Shown here piece after piece: positions 1-14,800 of a stretch of 64,000 bases of DNA. The position numbers were made by a program, and so were the translations under genes. Each line of letters starts with the position of its first letter. Position 1 is the first letter of the stretch. The DNA comes from Oasisia sp. SBJ-2009 (Eukaryota; Annelida; Polychaeta; Sabellida; Siboglinidae), in assembly GCA_964017155.1 (NCBI GenBank), contig OZ024863.1:47092864-47156863 (forward strand). The letters run 5' to 3'. Below the pieces are notes generated by a model. It was not told the DNA's origin. It ran no database searches and saw only the letters and a program-made list of their open reading frames with translations.

Positions 1-418
1 TATCTCGTGGTAGATTTTTACTTTACATTATAATTTAATGTGTGTGACACATTAATTTAATTATTTCTCTATTCTGTGATAAATGCCAGAAAATATATTG
101 AGCATCCATGAAAGATAATTGTGGTATTTTATGTGTCTTCGAGAAAAGCATGATTGAATTCTTAGAGATGTGATACAGTATTTGTATAGTAGTAACATGC
201 TTCAAATCTTTCAAATCACAGTAATGTCTGGTTACACGATAGTATAATGACAGCCAAAAGCCATAATGCTGATCAAATTTGCAAATATTAATGGCTGAAT
301 GCTTCTACAAGCAGCCAATTTGGTTTTGAATTAAAATGTGCAATGTAAAAATGTAAATTGGTTAGATATAAACTTCCCTTTGAATCAATGCTAAGAATCA
401 TAGTTTTATATGAATCAG
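1..418. other. intronic sequence upstream of the cysteine protease last exon
   Basis: AT-rich sequence with no supportable coding exon. Because the exon at 419 begins in mid-domain, this stretch must be part of the intron that precedes it. Nothing else is seen. Confidence 0.6.
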
Positions 419-628
419 GTACATGCTTTGATCTGTCTTGAAGGGAGTGGAAGTGACCAGCTTGACCATGCCGTCCTGGCCGTGGGCTATGGAACATGGA
501 AGGGACAAGACTACTGGCTGATCCGCAACTCTTGGTCAACCTACTGGGGCAATGACGGCTATGTCCTGATTGCCCGCAAAGACAACAACTGTGGCATCGC
601 TACCGCCCCGACATTTGTTCTCATGTAA
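419..628 (+). CDS. papain-family (C1A) cysteine protease, last coding exon only
   Basis: This exon encodes about 69 residues and the stop codon TAA (626-628). It follows an acceptor ending ATGAATCAG at 418 and enters in phase 0. It contains the second half of the papain fold: the catalytic His in [10 protein letters not shown], then the catalytic Asn in [17 protein letters not shown], and the usual C-terminal run ending [14 protein letters not shown]. The Cys-bearing N-terminal exons lie to the left of the window. The product should be a lysosomal or secreted endopeptidase of the cathepsin type. The NSWSTYWG variant recalls the cathepsin-like proteins often annotated as counting factor associated protein D, but one exon cannot settle the subfamily. 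An acceptor at GTGACCAG (457-459) is a weaker alternative start. Confidence 0.85.
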   Translation, partial: VHALICLEGSGSDQLDHAVLAVGYGTWKGQDYWLIRNSWSTYWGNDGYVLIARKDNNCGIATAPTFVLM

Positions 629-1650
629 ACTCAGGAACTTTGTTAAACTGCACAAGACGATTAATTAATAATTGTTTTCTTAAAAAATCACAAAGTAATG
701 TATGATTTGCAGTCAACTGCAGGCATCTAAAACAGTTGGATATATCTTCTACTGTTTTGTTTACAGTTGTATACTATACGTGAATGTATAATGGAATGTC
801 TCAATTTGTTTATGTGACCATACTGTATTTGTAGGACTTGCAGAAGCATTGGAGGCTTCATTTAGGCTTTTCAAAAGGGGTAACTCTTAATCAGCTCGTT
901 TGTTAATGATAGAAACAAACTAGTTTATGACAAAAACAAAACACATATCACGCATTTAATTGTCAAGCTCATGTTACAGTCTTTGTTTTATGCACACAAA
1001 GAGTATGTAAATATGTATGAAATTAGGTGTTCACATAATAAGAAAATAGTTAAAGGCATGTATGGATACGTGTTACAAAAATGTAATATCATTTTGCAAT
1101 AAAATCAAATTGATTGATCACCAGTGTTTTGCCTGTAAAAGTTAAATTATTGTTATAAAATCTACACCGACAAAAAGCTGTCTTTATAGGCACATCAAAA
1201 AAATTGAGTATATATATATATATATACATATATATATTAAATGTATTAAATTCAAATCTTCACACCAAAGTTGTCATTGTGACAAAGTGGACAGTATACG
1301 TGCAATGCACACAAATATTTGGCACAAATGTTAGACCTTTCTTCCTAGTTGAACATATGAATGGTTTTATGACAAAATTAGTTGAATCTGGGTATTGTTT
1401 TTATGAAAGCTCACTACTAGAGTGAATTAATCTCTTGAGACTCCAAAATAAAGGTGACCGGTAGCACGACTGAAATCTATCGTAGATTTCATTGAAATGT
1501 TGCCTGCTGAGTGATATCACCCAGACTGACATTGGCCAAACTACGCCGAAACTGTTCATATTATCCTACAGACTTCTGCACCTTTTTCCAGTTATTCTCT
1601 TCGAAACATAAACCAGAATCGCAATTACTCAACCACACACAGACACCCTA
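629..1650. other. 3' UTR of the cysteine protease and short intergenic gap to the CCDC178-like gene
   Basis: The protease 3' UTR runs from 629 to about 1120 and has a canonical AATAAA at 1098-1103. The remaining 500 bases hold a short TA run (1209-1237) and no supportable gene. The two genes are convergent. Confidence 0.6.
1098..1103 (+). terminator. polyadenylation signal of the cysteine protease
   Basis: AATAAA lies about 470 bases after the stop codon and is followed by a T/G-rich stretch (GTGTTTTGCCTG), as expected for a cleavage and polyadenylation site. Confidence 0.6.
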
Positions 1651-4600
1651 CTACGGTGCTGCCCCCTGTTTGGCAGTCTCCGTTTCTTCCTCTTTCATCA
1701 CCTTTGCCATGGCCATCTGTCGGATGGTGTTGCCGTCCATCTGGTTGAGGAGGAAGTCCGCGATGAGCTCCAGCTGCCCGTCCATGGTGCCCTGCAGCTC
1801 CCCGACCTTGGCGGTGTTGGCGTGGGACTCCTGCTCCATGCGGGCCACCTCCCCCTCATTGTACTCCCCCCGGTACTTGTAGTACAGCTGCAGGGCAAAG
1901 TGCAGCTTCTTCTGCAGGCAGTTGAGCTGGAGGCAGACAGAGACAGGGTCAGAGACTGTTCTACTGAAGACAGAGACCAGGTCATAGACTGTTCAACTGA
2001 AGACAGACCAGGTCATAGACTGTTCAACTGAAGACAGACCAGGTCATGGACTGTTCTACTGAAGACAGAGACCAGGTCATGGACTGTTCTACTGAAGACA
2101 GACCAGGTCATAGACTGTTCAACTGAAGACAGACCAGGTCATGGACTGTTCTACTGAAGACAGAGACCAGGTCATGGACTGTTCTACTGAAGACAGACCA
2201 GGTCATAGACTGTTCAACTGAAGACAGACCAGGTCATGGACTGTTCTACTGAAGACAGAGACCAGGTCATGGACTGTTCTACTGAAGACAGACCGGGTCA
2301 TAGACTGTTTAACTGAAGACAGACCAGGTCATGGACTGTTCTACTGAAGACAGACCAGGTCATGGACTGTTCTACTGAAGACAGAGACCAGGTCATGGAC
2401 TGTTCTACTGAAGACAGACGGGGTCATAGACTGTTTAACTGAAGACAGACCAGGTCATGGACTGTTCTACTGAAGACAGAGACCAGGTCATGGACTGTTC
2501 TACTGAAGACAGACCAGGTCATAGACTGTTCAACTGAAGACAGACCAGGTCATAGACTGTTCAACTGAAGACAGACCAGGTCATAGACTGTTCAACTGAA
2601 GACAGACCAGGTCATAGACTGTTCAACTGAAGAGAGGCCAGGTCATAGACTGTTCAACTGAAGACAGACCAGGTCATGGACTGTTCTACTGAAGACAGAC
2701 CAGGTCATGGACTGTTCTACTGAAGACATACCAGGTCATAGACTGTTCAACTGAAGACAGACCAGGTCATAGACAGTTCAACTGAAGACAGACCAGGTCA
2801 TAGACTGTTCAACTGAAGACAGACCAGGTCATAGACTGTTCAACTGAAGACAGGCCAGGTCATAGACTGTTCAACTGAAGACAGACCAGGTCATGGACTG
2901 TTCTACTGAAAGCAGAGACCAGGTCATGGACTGTTCTACTGAAGACATACCAGGTCATAGACTGTTCTACTGAAGACAGACCAGGTCATGGACTGTTCAA
3001 CTGAAGACAGGCCAGGTCATAGACTGTTCTACTGAAGACAGACCAGGTCATGGACTGTTCTACTGAAGACAGACCAGGTCATAGACTGTTCTACTAAAGA
3101 CAGACCAGGTCATGGACTGTTCTACTGAAGACAGACCAGGTCATAGACTGTTCTACTGAAGACAGACCAGGTCATGGACTGTTCTACTGAAGACAGACCA
3201 GGTCATAGACTGTTCTACTGAAGACAGACCAGGTCATAGACTGTTCTACTGAAGACAGACCAGGTCATGGACTGTTCTACTGAAGACAGACCAGGTCATA
3301 GACTGTTCTACTGAAGACAGACCAGGTCATAGACAGTTCAACTAAACACAGTGACATCTGAAATGTATCACACTGTATGCCATAGACAGTTCAACTAAAG
3401 ACAGAAAAATGGTATTACAAATAGTTCAACTAAAGAAAGAGAGACCACATTGCAGAGGCTTCGACTGCACATTACAGACAGGTTAACCGAAGACAGACCA
3501 CAACATTGAAAGTTCAACTAACAACAGAAGAGAGACCATTCCATTAACATAGTTAAAAACGGCACACCATTTATAGTGGAGAAAAATCTCTGTTGTTCAT
3601 AAAACGCCATATGTTGCCACTTAATCACATGAACCCACCTTCTTGAGGTCTGCTATGGCGTGCTCCACCTGAATTCTCGCGTCCAGTTTGTCAAGATGTT
3701 TGTTCTTCAGTGCGATAAACTCGTTCTGGAGCTGTCGATATTTGGCTGCGACATCCGTGTTGAAACTGAGACACTTCTCCAGGTCCACCTGTAATGTAAC
3801 ACTGACATGTCACGTAACACTGACATGTCACGTAACACTGACATGTCACGTCTCAAAAACTAGAGTGACCTCAATAATTCATACAACCTGCTTGCATTGA
3901 CAGATATAAAAGATGCTTCTAACTAGATACATTTGAATAGTTTGTTTTCTTAATTCTCTAGCAACCACAGTAGTTGTGTAGATGACTCTCGATCAGTCTC
4001 AGTACCTTGTGTTGTTCCAGGACCTCTTTCCTGACCTTGATGTGTTCTTTCTGTTCGATGTCATGGTCAATAATGCGGTCTGTGAACACAGAAACAAGTA
4101 CATATGTATGTGTTTCTTTTATGTCTTACCACATCATTGATTACTGAAGTATCACTATAATTTGGTCAAAGCCTACGTTATCATGGCTTTGCATTTAACT
4201 ATACATGAGATGATACTTGTTCTTTGATTTTATTCATGGCCAATATTAATGTATGTGTCAGTGTCTCTCATGTTTCCTTTGCAGTCATAAAAATACACAT
4301 GACTGACTTGGAGTGAGATCTATTGTTTGGTGGATCACTCCATTCAGTGTCCAAATCAGAATTATCTCAAAAAGACAAAAACTACAATTAACAAAACAAA
4401 ATTTTAGAGGGAAATAAATCTCAGTTAGGACACCAGTGCTGAGAGATTGGGGAGGTAAGAGGCGACTCACCCTTGATTTGCTTCAGTGAGTCCTTCAGGG
4501 TAAAGCTTAGTTCTTCTTTGTTTTTGTGCTGAATCTTCCTTTCTTCAATCTCGTGTCTGTTCACAGAAGTAAAGAATACCAACACACCACAGAGACAACA

Positions 4601-5286
4601 ATTGGCACATCAAATACAGTACCATCTCACTGCAGTCAGACATTTTATTTACGTTGATATGCATTACCTAAAATCCTTACTTCTGTTTATGAAATAAAAT
4701 GATCAATGTACAATTATGATTTGATTAATGCAAGACAGCTGGAAATGTCATTAAAAAAATCATGCACGTCTACATCAAAATTACAGCCATGGAATTATTG
4801 GTGAACAGAGAATGTGTAGCTTACTCAATCTCTTGTATGGCTTTCTCTGAGTTGTGTATTTTGCGATTCATGACCGTTGTTTCTGAGGCCATGTCGTCCA
4901 TCTTCTTGCACATCTGGTCCACCAACAGGGCCATGTCTTCCAACTTCCTGTCTAGTTCATTCACCACGGCCTGCAGTCAACACATGGTGTACATTTAGAC
5001 CAGAGAACACTTCAAACATGCATAAATTTAACTTAAATTAAATGTTCACTTTACTGTTTAGCCCTGAATATGTGCATCATTGTATTTTGTTATTTTTATT
5101 TCAGTCTTATTTCTGTTGTTCTGTTATATTTTCTCAAATGATCTTTATTGTTGTTTATGGATACAAATGTCCACCTCTCAGTTAAGCATCACATATATGT
5201 ACAGTGCTGATTATACACATTCCTCCACATGGGTAGACTGAATAACTAGCATTATATCTGATGTAACTTATCTCATCATCTAGTCT

Positions 5287-5332
<46 letters not shown>

Positions 5333-6337
5333 GATATGATATGATATGATATGATATGATATGATATGATATGATATGATATGATATGATATGATATGAT
5401 ATGATATGATATGATATGATATGATATGATATGATATGATATGATATGATATGATATGATATGATATATATATTTATATATAAGACAACATGATGAGATA
5501 AGTTACTTCAGATAATAGTAATAAGATCACTTCTATTAGATTTGAATCCATGGAAAGCAAGCTCAGACAGAGATGCACCAAGAAAATTGAGTTGGTCAAT
5601 CTCAAGATCAATAAAATATATTCAAGTTGCCAACAGATGGATGGATTAGCAAGATTATTAAAGTAAGCTTTTAAATAATGGTGAAACTGTGTACAGATTT
5701 AAACTGATATAACAGTTGTATGGAGCACATTCCACCAATGATGTGGTGTAATGGATGCCTGGATGCAATGGTAAAGATCTATAAAGATGACATGATGTTA
5801 CAGATGAAGCCAATACAGACTTAGAACTGGCATAGAGTGAGAAAAAGACAGAGATCAAAACACAGCTTGTAGCAATCCCATCACCTTGGCGTTGGCATGG
5901 TTGGGGAGCAGTTGTTTCTTCTCCTCTGATGTGTCTTCCAACATCTTCTTCTCTTCCTTATCCAGCTCCACAAGCTCAGTCTGCAGCTTCTCTATGTTCT
6001 GGCAATGACAAGAGAGAGATGGAGAGAGAGACAGAGAGAGTCATTCTCTTGGCACACTTCTCGGTAATATGTAATGTATGGTGTAGTTACATTGCAGGTG
6101 TTTTGATTAAGGCACACCCAGGGCTGGGGAAAAGTTACCAGGTGATCATATTAACAATAGTATTTTCTTATCGAGTACTGGTACAGAGACCAAATGGGAA
6201 TATTCAAGTTGGCCTCAATTGCAAGGTGGTTGCAATAATAAAGTGATTCATAATCGAGGTATGACATATGTGTGTGTGTGTGCGTTTGCATATACAATAC
6301 AATACAATAAAACTTTATTGTCCCGAACCGGGAAATA

Positions 6338-6372
<35 letters not shown>

Positions 6373-9300
6373 TTGTGGGTGTGGGTGTGTGTGTTTGGGT
6401 GTGTAAGTGAGTGTAAGTGTGTGAGTATATAACTGTATATACATATGTATGTACTAAGTATGTATAATTATAAGGTGTATGTTATGCTACCCCTCATCCT
6501 CACTGAAGTTTTCCATGTAGGGTTTATGTAGCTTGGAACAGCATCCTAGAAAACATGCAGAGAACTGTGAACAACTGTTCCAAGTTACATTATCTTCAGC
6601 AACCACCCGCTACAAATATTTCTTCATCCTCTCCATCTATGTGTGTTTGTGGTGTCTGTGTGTGGGCTTGAGTTTGTGCATGTTTGCTTGTGTGTGTAGG
6701 TGTGTGTGTTTGTGTGTATGCTTATGTGTATGTGTGTGTATGTGTGTGTGTATGTTTGTATGTGAGGTGTTTGTATGTTGTGCTCGTAGGAAAAAAATGG
6801 AAGTAAGAGAACTTGGTTGTTTGGTTTCTTACCTTACTATGAATTCGATTTGCAAATTAACAATTTTTTTCAGGAACATGGCTATATTTGCTGGTAATAA
6901 TAAAATATTGTTACTGAGATTTCCAGAAAATTCTTACCTCTGTAATCTTTTGGTGAATTGATCGTAATTTCTCAACTTTCTCACTGACGATTTGTACTGC
7001 CTGATCCACTTCCTTGGCTTTCTTGTCAGCCTGAAACATAATATACAGTTTTAGACATCAGCAGCAACATATCACAACAAACTAGTGGGTTGTATTTTGT
7101 GGCAGTGACTCATACTAGAACTATAATCATATCACACAGCAGACTATCAGATAGATTCCATTAAAGTGTCGATAAAACAATGTGACATAAATTACACTCA
7201 AAATTGCAAACAACAAAAGCAAATTTGAGTCAACACTTTTGGCCCATTTAACTATCATTCTTAAGAGCTTGTAAACCCAATGTTCACTTTAAAATTGATT
7301 TAGCTTCTTAACAGTGACCTGTTATATCTAACGACTGACAACACAAGAACATACCAGTGAGATGGTGTGTCATGGAAATAGTGTCCTCCGTAACATGGCA
7401 ATACCTCTTTGCCTTTCAAAAAAGAGATTTTGTTTAATGATGAATAATTTTCCTTAAGAGCTGTTTATCTTAGTGAAATGGTCCACAGGAATAACTACAA
7501 ACTACATATTTATATCTCACCTTGTCAGACATAGATCGCAGGTCATGGATGGTGCTCGCATACTCACTCGACTGCGCACTGATGTGGGAGGCAATGACTG
7601 AACGATGGTGAATTTCCTCCTTCACTTGTGAGGTGAGAGCTTCTGCAAGAGCCTGTGTCCAGAGCAGAGAACATTTCATAGTCACACCTTTCTGATGAGA
7701 CCATGGTTATACTAATTATTATTAAAATGCAAAATCAACAAATACAAATGTAATATTATTAGTTTACTTAATTTTACAATTTGTTATGAACGTATTTATT
7801 TTACTACTAATAATAATTAATTTTATTTTATTTAAATGAACAATACATACAGACTGTATTCATATATACATATACAAATGAAGGTGTAATAATTATTAAT
7901 ATGAATTTTTAATACTCTGATATATTTTAATGATTTTACAGTTATTTTAGTACATATATTGTAAGCAAAAAGATGGAAAGACAGTGTTAAGAGACACAAG
8001 GAGTTGAGGGGGCTGAAGGAAGAAGACGTGAAACACCGGAACATTCCAGGCTGACCTCGTGAGGGAACATGGCGACATAAGAAGATTGTAAGCACATTTT
8101 TATTAACTGAATAAGGACTCTGGGTGTTGCTGTTATCATTACTATTAAGTCATAATACGAAAGAATGGATTTAGGTTGAAAACTAAGTAAGCTAATAAGC
8201 TTACAACACCAAGGGTCTCAACATACAAATCAACAAGTAAGGAACAAGACTTAGGTAAGAAAATATGTCTTTATAAAAAATGTTTCCTGTAAATGTATCC
8301 TGGGCCATTAAAAATGCCAGTATATATAAGTTGTGAAAGGTTGTTGGAGGAGGTATTTATTTGTGATCTGCCACAACAAAATGGATGTGAAGTTGCAAAT
8401 TTGCGAAATAATTTGTTGTAACTGTTTTGCTTTCCATAGCTGTGAGGGTTAAAATATGTCATTTATGTGAATGTTTTCAATAGTCAATTTATTGCTAAAA
8501 CTGAAGTAAACTTTACAAAACTGGCATTATTTTGCGAAACGAGGTCATTTTAACTCACTAAAACTGAAGTAAACTTTACAAAACTGGCATTATTTTGCGA
8601 AACGAGGTCATTTTAACTCACTTTGCCAAATGTTTTTAATATATGGCTTCATAAATGCAGGCAGTTTATTGGTTTAAGATTATGTGCAGAAGAACACATC
8701 ATCTGGACATATGAAGATTAGATTATAAGCTATACACATATGACACATTCAAAAGATCTATTTTTACCTCACATGCAGAATAGGCCTAGACAACTTAATA
8801 CATGGTTCACTGAGGCGGGACACATTTATTCATCCTTGAGTCTTGTGGTTACTTACACGAATCTTCTGTTCCATCATCAGACATCGTTCCTCCTCATCAG
8901 ACAGTCTTGTTGACATCTCAGTGTTGGCCTCCTTCTGTGCGTTCAGCTCGAGACTGGTCAGTTCCACCTGCGACCACGTGTTCTTCTGTTCCTTCATAAT
9001 GCGGTCTACGTTACGTTGATTCGCCTTCGTCTGTGCCTTGCTGAATACACAAACACAAACAACACCTGTGTGACATATTCTTTGCCGTATGTTCTTGTCA
9101 TAAAGAAACATTTCTATGGACAGAATTTCAACAATATACATATAACAGAATACACAAAGTTACAAACACACCACATGTCCAGCACGATGACCAGATCAAT
9201 TAATATGTAATTATTTAGAAGTAACCACACCCTCTTTCGAAAAGTAATGATAAACAATAACATTACAACCACCAATCTCTATAACTATTGTTGATGTACA

Positions 9301-9486
9301 TGTTATGGTCTCAACAAAGAAGAAATTGTATTGTGTACAATGATGACTTTATAGTTCAGTTATATATTTAATTATTTTCTATACATCTATTTATTCCTGT
9401 TAGCTTACTTTAAATCAATTAAAACTATTTCATTTACTTACTCTTTAAATTAATTATTTAATTTATCTATATTTGTTGTGCATAGT

Positions 9487-9546
<60 letters not shown>

Positions 9547-11838
9547 TGTTGGATGTCTAACCTTAGACAAAAGTATTCATATCCAACCTTAACATTTTAC
9601 ATGCAAATTACAGCACAACTGGGGGTAGTAATTTTTTAATCAATCAATCTGTTAAATGAACATGGAAATGTTAGATAATGTTTATAAATACATTCCAGGG
9701 TTTCTCCACATCACATTAGCAGATTAAAAACATATTTATCCTAAATTAAAAATGTTTTTAAAAAACAACAATTATGTGAACAAACAGTACCTCTTTTCAA
9801 TTGCTGCATATGTATCAGAAATGATCATGTCAATTTCCTTGTTTGAGATGGTCGTACGTTTCAGTTTATCTTCCTTCTCATCCAGAGTTCTCAGCAGATC
9901 TTTCTCTTCCTTCAGAAACCCCTTTTTCTGTGAACAATTATTCACTTTTATTTCATTTACATATACTGCAAGTAAGACGTATAATGAAATATTACCAATG
10001 ATTGCTTGCAATTATAAAATGGTGTCAATCTTTTGCTGAAGATTGTCGACACAGATTTTTCAGCTAAACATACTAACCTTCATCTCTCGCTCGGCACACA
10101 GTTTGAAATTCTCATGTTCCAGCTGTTTCTGAATTTCCTTTTTGACTGCGACTTGTTTCTGTAGAGTCACCACCTAGAAACAGAAAGGTCCCTTGGTAGA
10201 GCAGACACAGGCCGGGAGAGGTAAGATGCAGTCATGTAGATGGTGCAGGATGTGTAGGTGGAGGAGCGGGGGAGCGGGGGGAGCGGGGGAGCGGGGGAGC
10301 GGGGGAGCGGGGGAGCGGGGGAGCGGGGGAGCGGGGGAGCGGGGGAGCGGGGGAGCGGGGGAGCGGGGGAGCGGGGGAGCAGGGGAGGGAGCAGCAAGTG
10401 CACTTGCAAGGGTAACAGACCACACATGTAGTGGTGACCTTGCACTCACCTTGGTTCTCTGGAGCTCCTCCGCGACACGAGAATTCTCCTCTCTCACAAG
10501 GAGCACTTTCAGCTCCTGCTCACTCTCCTCCAGGTTCTTCTGGTACGTGTCGACCTGCTCCACGTAGGCCTCGTGAGTCGCCTTCTCCGTCTCCAGCTCC
10601 ACACTGCAAGGAAAGGCAAGAATGTCAGTCCTCATCTAGTATAGGACCCAGTCATTATTTGAACTGGTCGAGGTATTTTAGACTGTATACGTTGCTAGAC
10701 CTGTTCAGTAGAACACTATTTTTACATATATGGGAAGTATTCAGCCATTCTTAAATTACTGCACAAAGACTATGTACATAAATATCCACCACTGTCTATA
10801 GCCAGGTACTCATTTACACAGCTGAGTAAATTCGAGCAAACAGAGTGATCGAATCAGCCCATGATTCGAAACAGCAGTAAGAGGAATTGAACCCGGGTTT
10901 TGTTAATTGAGAGTCTGATACTCTAACCACTGTGCTCCACAGAGCTAGACTAGACGGAGACAAACTCCACAAAACAACATCAATGAGTCATCTCCTCACT
11001 GCAAGTGGTGAGGACCAGAGTGACTCAAGCTCCACATATGACTCATGAGTCAACTCGGCATTACAACTAGTAGAGTCAACTCTTCACTACAAGTAGAGAG
11101 GATCAGAATGACTCAAGCTCCACATGTGACTCGAGAGTCAAGTTCTCACTACAGGTAGAGAGGCTCAGATTGGTTCAAACACTACATGTGACTTGTGAGT
11201 CAAATCGTCACTACAAGTAGAGTGGACCAGATTGGCTCAAGCTCCACATATTATGGCATAAATCATGAGTCAACAGTTCACTGAAAGTGGAGTACACTAC
11301 ACGGATACAAGCTCCAGACACAATTCATCAACAACCAAAACTTTGCCTTAAATCTTCACTGCAGTATTAGAGAGAAAGACAGACCACCAGGACCTGTGTT
11401 CTGGTTACTGTGCTTAATCCAGTGTGTTGGGTACTGCACTGAGTTCAGTGTGCTACTTACTGTATTGTGTTCAGTTCAGTGTTAACTACTTCCAGGTCGT
11501 TCTTGATGGTGACGCGTTCGGTGTCCGCCTTCACGTGTGCCTCTCCATGCTTCACGACGACAGACTTACATCGCTGGACAGTTGTGTCCAACTCCTCCGT
11601 TGTCTGATGACCACACAGCAGTTGGTTAATGTCGTGTAATTAGTGAAACAACATAGCAACAACCACACACTTATTACGTACAATATTCTGAGGTACCAGT
11701 GTATATTTTTGTCTTTAGATTTGAACGTAAATGTTGCTACTTACATCTTCTTGTGCACGTTTGATTCTGTCCATTGCTCCTCGCTCCAACTCCAGTTTCT
11801 CGGCAACTAGCGGCCTGCAACAGGACACTCATGCAGGA

Positions 11839-11887
<49 letters not shown>

Positions 11888-14800
11888 TGTGTGCGTGTGT
11901 GTGTGTGTGCATGCATGTGTGTGTGTGTGTGTGCCTGTGTGTGCTTGCTAGCATGCATGTCTCTGTGTACATAGTTGCATGCATTTACGTGCATAACCTG
12001 TGTGTGTTTGTGCATATATCACTGTAACCAGATGTAACTAGATTTAACCAGAATAAATAGATTTAACCAGATTTCCATTGAAAACTCACATGGCGAGATA
12101 CCTAAGAAGCTTTACACTTATCAAGTTCAAAAAATGTCCACCTTCTACATGCTAATGATGCTAATGGGAGTTTATAGAATGAGATTTTTCAATACTTTTA
12201 CTTTGATTCTCCTCAAGCAAAACTGTCATAACATAAGTTCTTTCCATTAGGTACTGTGTGATATTTCTCTACTAAAGTTGCCCTTTTGTGTGACTCCACC
12301 CAATGGCTGCCTGGGTGTCAACATACACATGTTTCTTCACAAAATCAATGTCTTCTTCCAGCTTCTGGTTGAGTGCCTCAGCTACTTCGACCTTCTCCTT
12401 GAAACGAGCCTCGTAGCGACCGCGGTAGGACACCGTCCACTTGAGCTCACTGATGTCCATGGCACATGCTTCATGCTCTGTGAGACAGGACCGTTGATGC
12501 CACAACACACAACAACATGCAACAGTGCCGTGCATGCATGCAGAGAAACTATGTATTAGTCTATTACTGTTAACATTTAATTTAAATTTAAATTATATTC
12601 AGAAGCTCAAATAAAAGTGAATCTAAAATAAGTAAATATAAGTAAATATAAGTTAAATAAACACTACACAAGAAAAACATAGCAATTATAGTACATTAGT
12701 TTGTACTAGGAGTAGTAGTTTAGAAACATTAGTTCAAACATTATATACACTATATAATATATAATGTTATAATGTATATAATATATCTGAGCTAAAGTGT
12801 TTCTAAACTACTATGATATACCCGGTAGTACAAACTACCCCTGGGTATTGTACACATTCAAAAAATGTGGCATCTGCAAAACTGTAACATTTAGTATGTT
12901 TTTTATCATAATAATGAAATTGTGGTCCGATATGTGTATCACTGCATGCATTTGTGTGTGGAATAAATAACTGAATAATTGTAAAGATTAATTAGAAGTG
13001 GACGTGGTACAAACAATTGAAAAGGTTAATTAAGAGGTGGACATGCAACAAACACTCACCTTTCTGCACAGCCTTTGGTAGGTTAATGAGTCGATTCTGA
13101 GCGAGGGTGTCTATCTTCGAGCGCAGTTTCTTTCCCCTGTCCCTCTCCTTCTGCAGGGAGCTCCTAGTCTCCAGCCGGTCCTTCTCCAGCTTGGCCAGAA
13201 TGACCACCACCTCCTCTATAACGTCGTCCGCGCCCAGGTAGGGCAGGTCTATCTGTAGGCCCTCAAACGGGGGTTTAGACGCAACTAGCGAGGGTGAGAG
13301 AGAGGATGTGTCAGTGCAATATCAACATGTTGTGGTATAGATAAGATAGCTTTATTGCCATGTGTTCACACTGTAGTTACAATAAAACATTGGAATGTAT
13401 AATGATATTGGTCGTTGTACTAGTACATTCACATGCACCAAACGATGAAGATAAAATATACTACTACCCGGTACTTTAAATAAAATAAATAAATAAGAAC
13501 AATCACATAAAAAGGAATAAAAAACTGTTCTTTATAACATTGATAAATAATTTATATGATCTAGTAGAAATATATTAGCTTAAAATGTAAAATATGAAAT
13601 AAAATAATATATAATAAATAAATAAATTATGGTAAAACATACACACTAAAAACCCATCAGAAAGTGGAATATGTGTTTGCTGCAGGTGGGAGCAAAATCA
13701 CTTGCTTGAACGGCTAAGATGAAAAAGCTAGTACTAAAGCGGTTGGTCCTGGTTTTGATGGATCTGTATTGATATATTCTCCCTCAAAACTGCATACTAG
13801 GTACATATTTCTACTACCTGGCATTGCCTGGAGGAAAAGCAGTTTTCTGTGTTAAACTGTTTTGAAATTGTGCTACTGAAATACTAACCATATTGGATTT
13901 CCACTATCTTGAAGGATTTAAAAAAAATGCTTTACATTTTACTTCCTGTCAGACCTGGTTAACTGAACACCATCATAACTTCTCTGGAAAACATTCAGCC
14001 TTGCTACAATTAATGTGTGAAGACTATTTGTACATAAATATCCACCAGTGTCTTTAGCCATTTCATACAGCTGAGTGAACTGGAACAATATTGAATGAAC
14101 AAACTTGCCCAAGGTTGAATAAGAAACCACAGGATTCAAATAAAGATTTTTTTTGAGAGTCAGATGTTCTTGCCATTGCATTCTACACAAGTCTAGCCTT
14201 ACTGTTGTTATTCTCTCAGCATCAACCCAAACATCAACTAAAAGAAAGCTACAATATAATACAAAAAAATCTCAATGCACGTAAATTCTTCTATTGCGCA
14301 GTATCCAGTACTCACGACTGATCAAGCCACTTTACACTTTATTCTCTTTATTCACTGTTAAGTAAGGACTGATCAAGCAACTTTACTCTTTATTCTCTGT
14401 TAAGTAAGGACTGATCAAGCCACTTTACACTTTACTCTCGTTATTCTCTATGAAGTATCCATGTTGTGAAACAAACCCCACACCTGTGTCAGTGATGCCA
14501 CCGACGCCGTAGACACTCAGCTGTGTCTCTGCCCTGTGTGACGTGGCACTGGTGTGACGGGACGTGGCACTTGACAAGGCGCCGCGTATACTCTGTGATG
14601 CTGACCCAATGAAACGCATCTCCCGACACCGAGGCGATGTCCCAAGTCCTAAATATACACATAAATATTGGCATATTTACATGAATGTTTAGAATATATT
14701 TCAAAGGTTGATGTTATTCCTCTATGTGTGTCTTCAAATTGTCGATATAAAGTGAAATTTTTAAGTTGTGATATGGCTATAAAATGACTTGCTAAAAGTT

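Noticed and set aside
10174..10635. 153-codon minus frame with Pro/Ala/Arg repeats that includes part of CCDC178-like exon 9
   Set aside because: The coiled-coil part is a true exon, but the Pro-rich part is the AGCGGGGG array read through beyond a good donor (AAG|GTGAGT).
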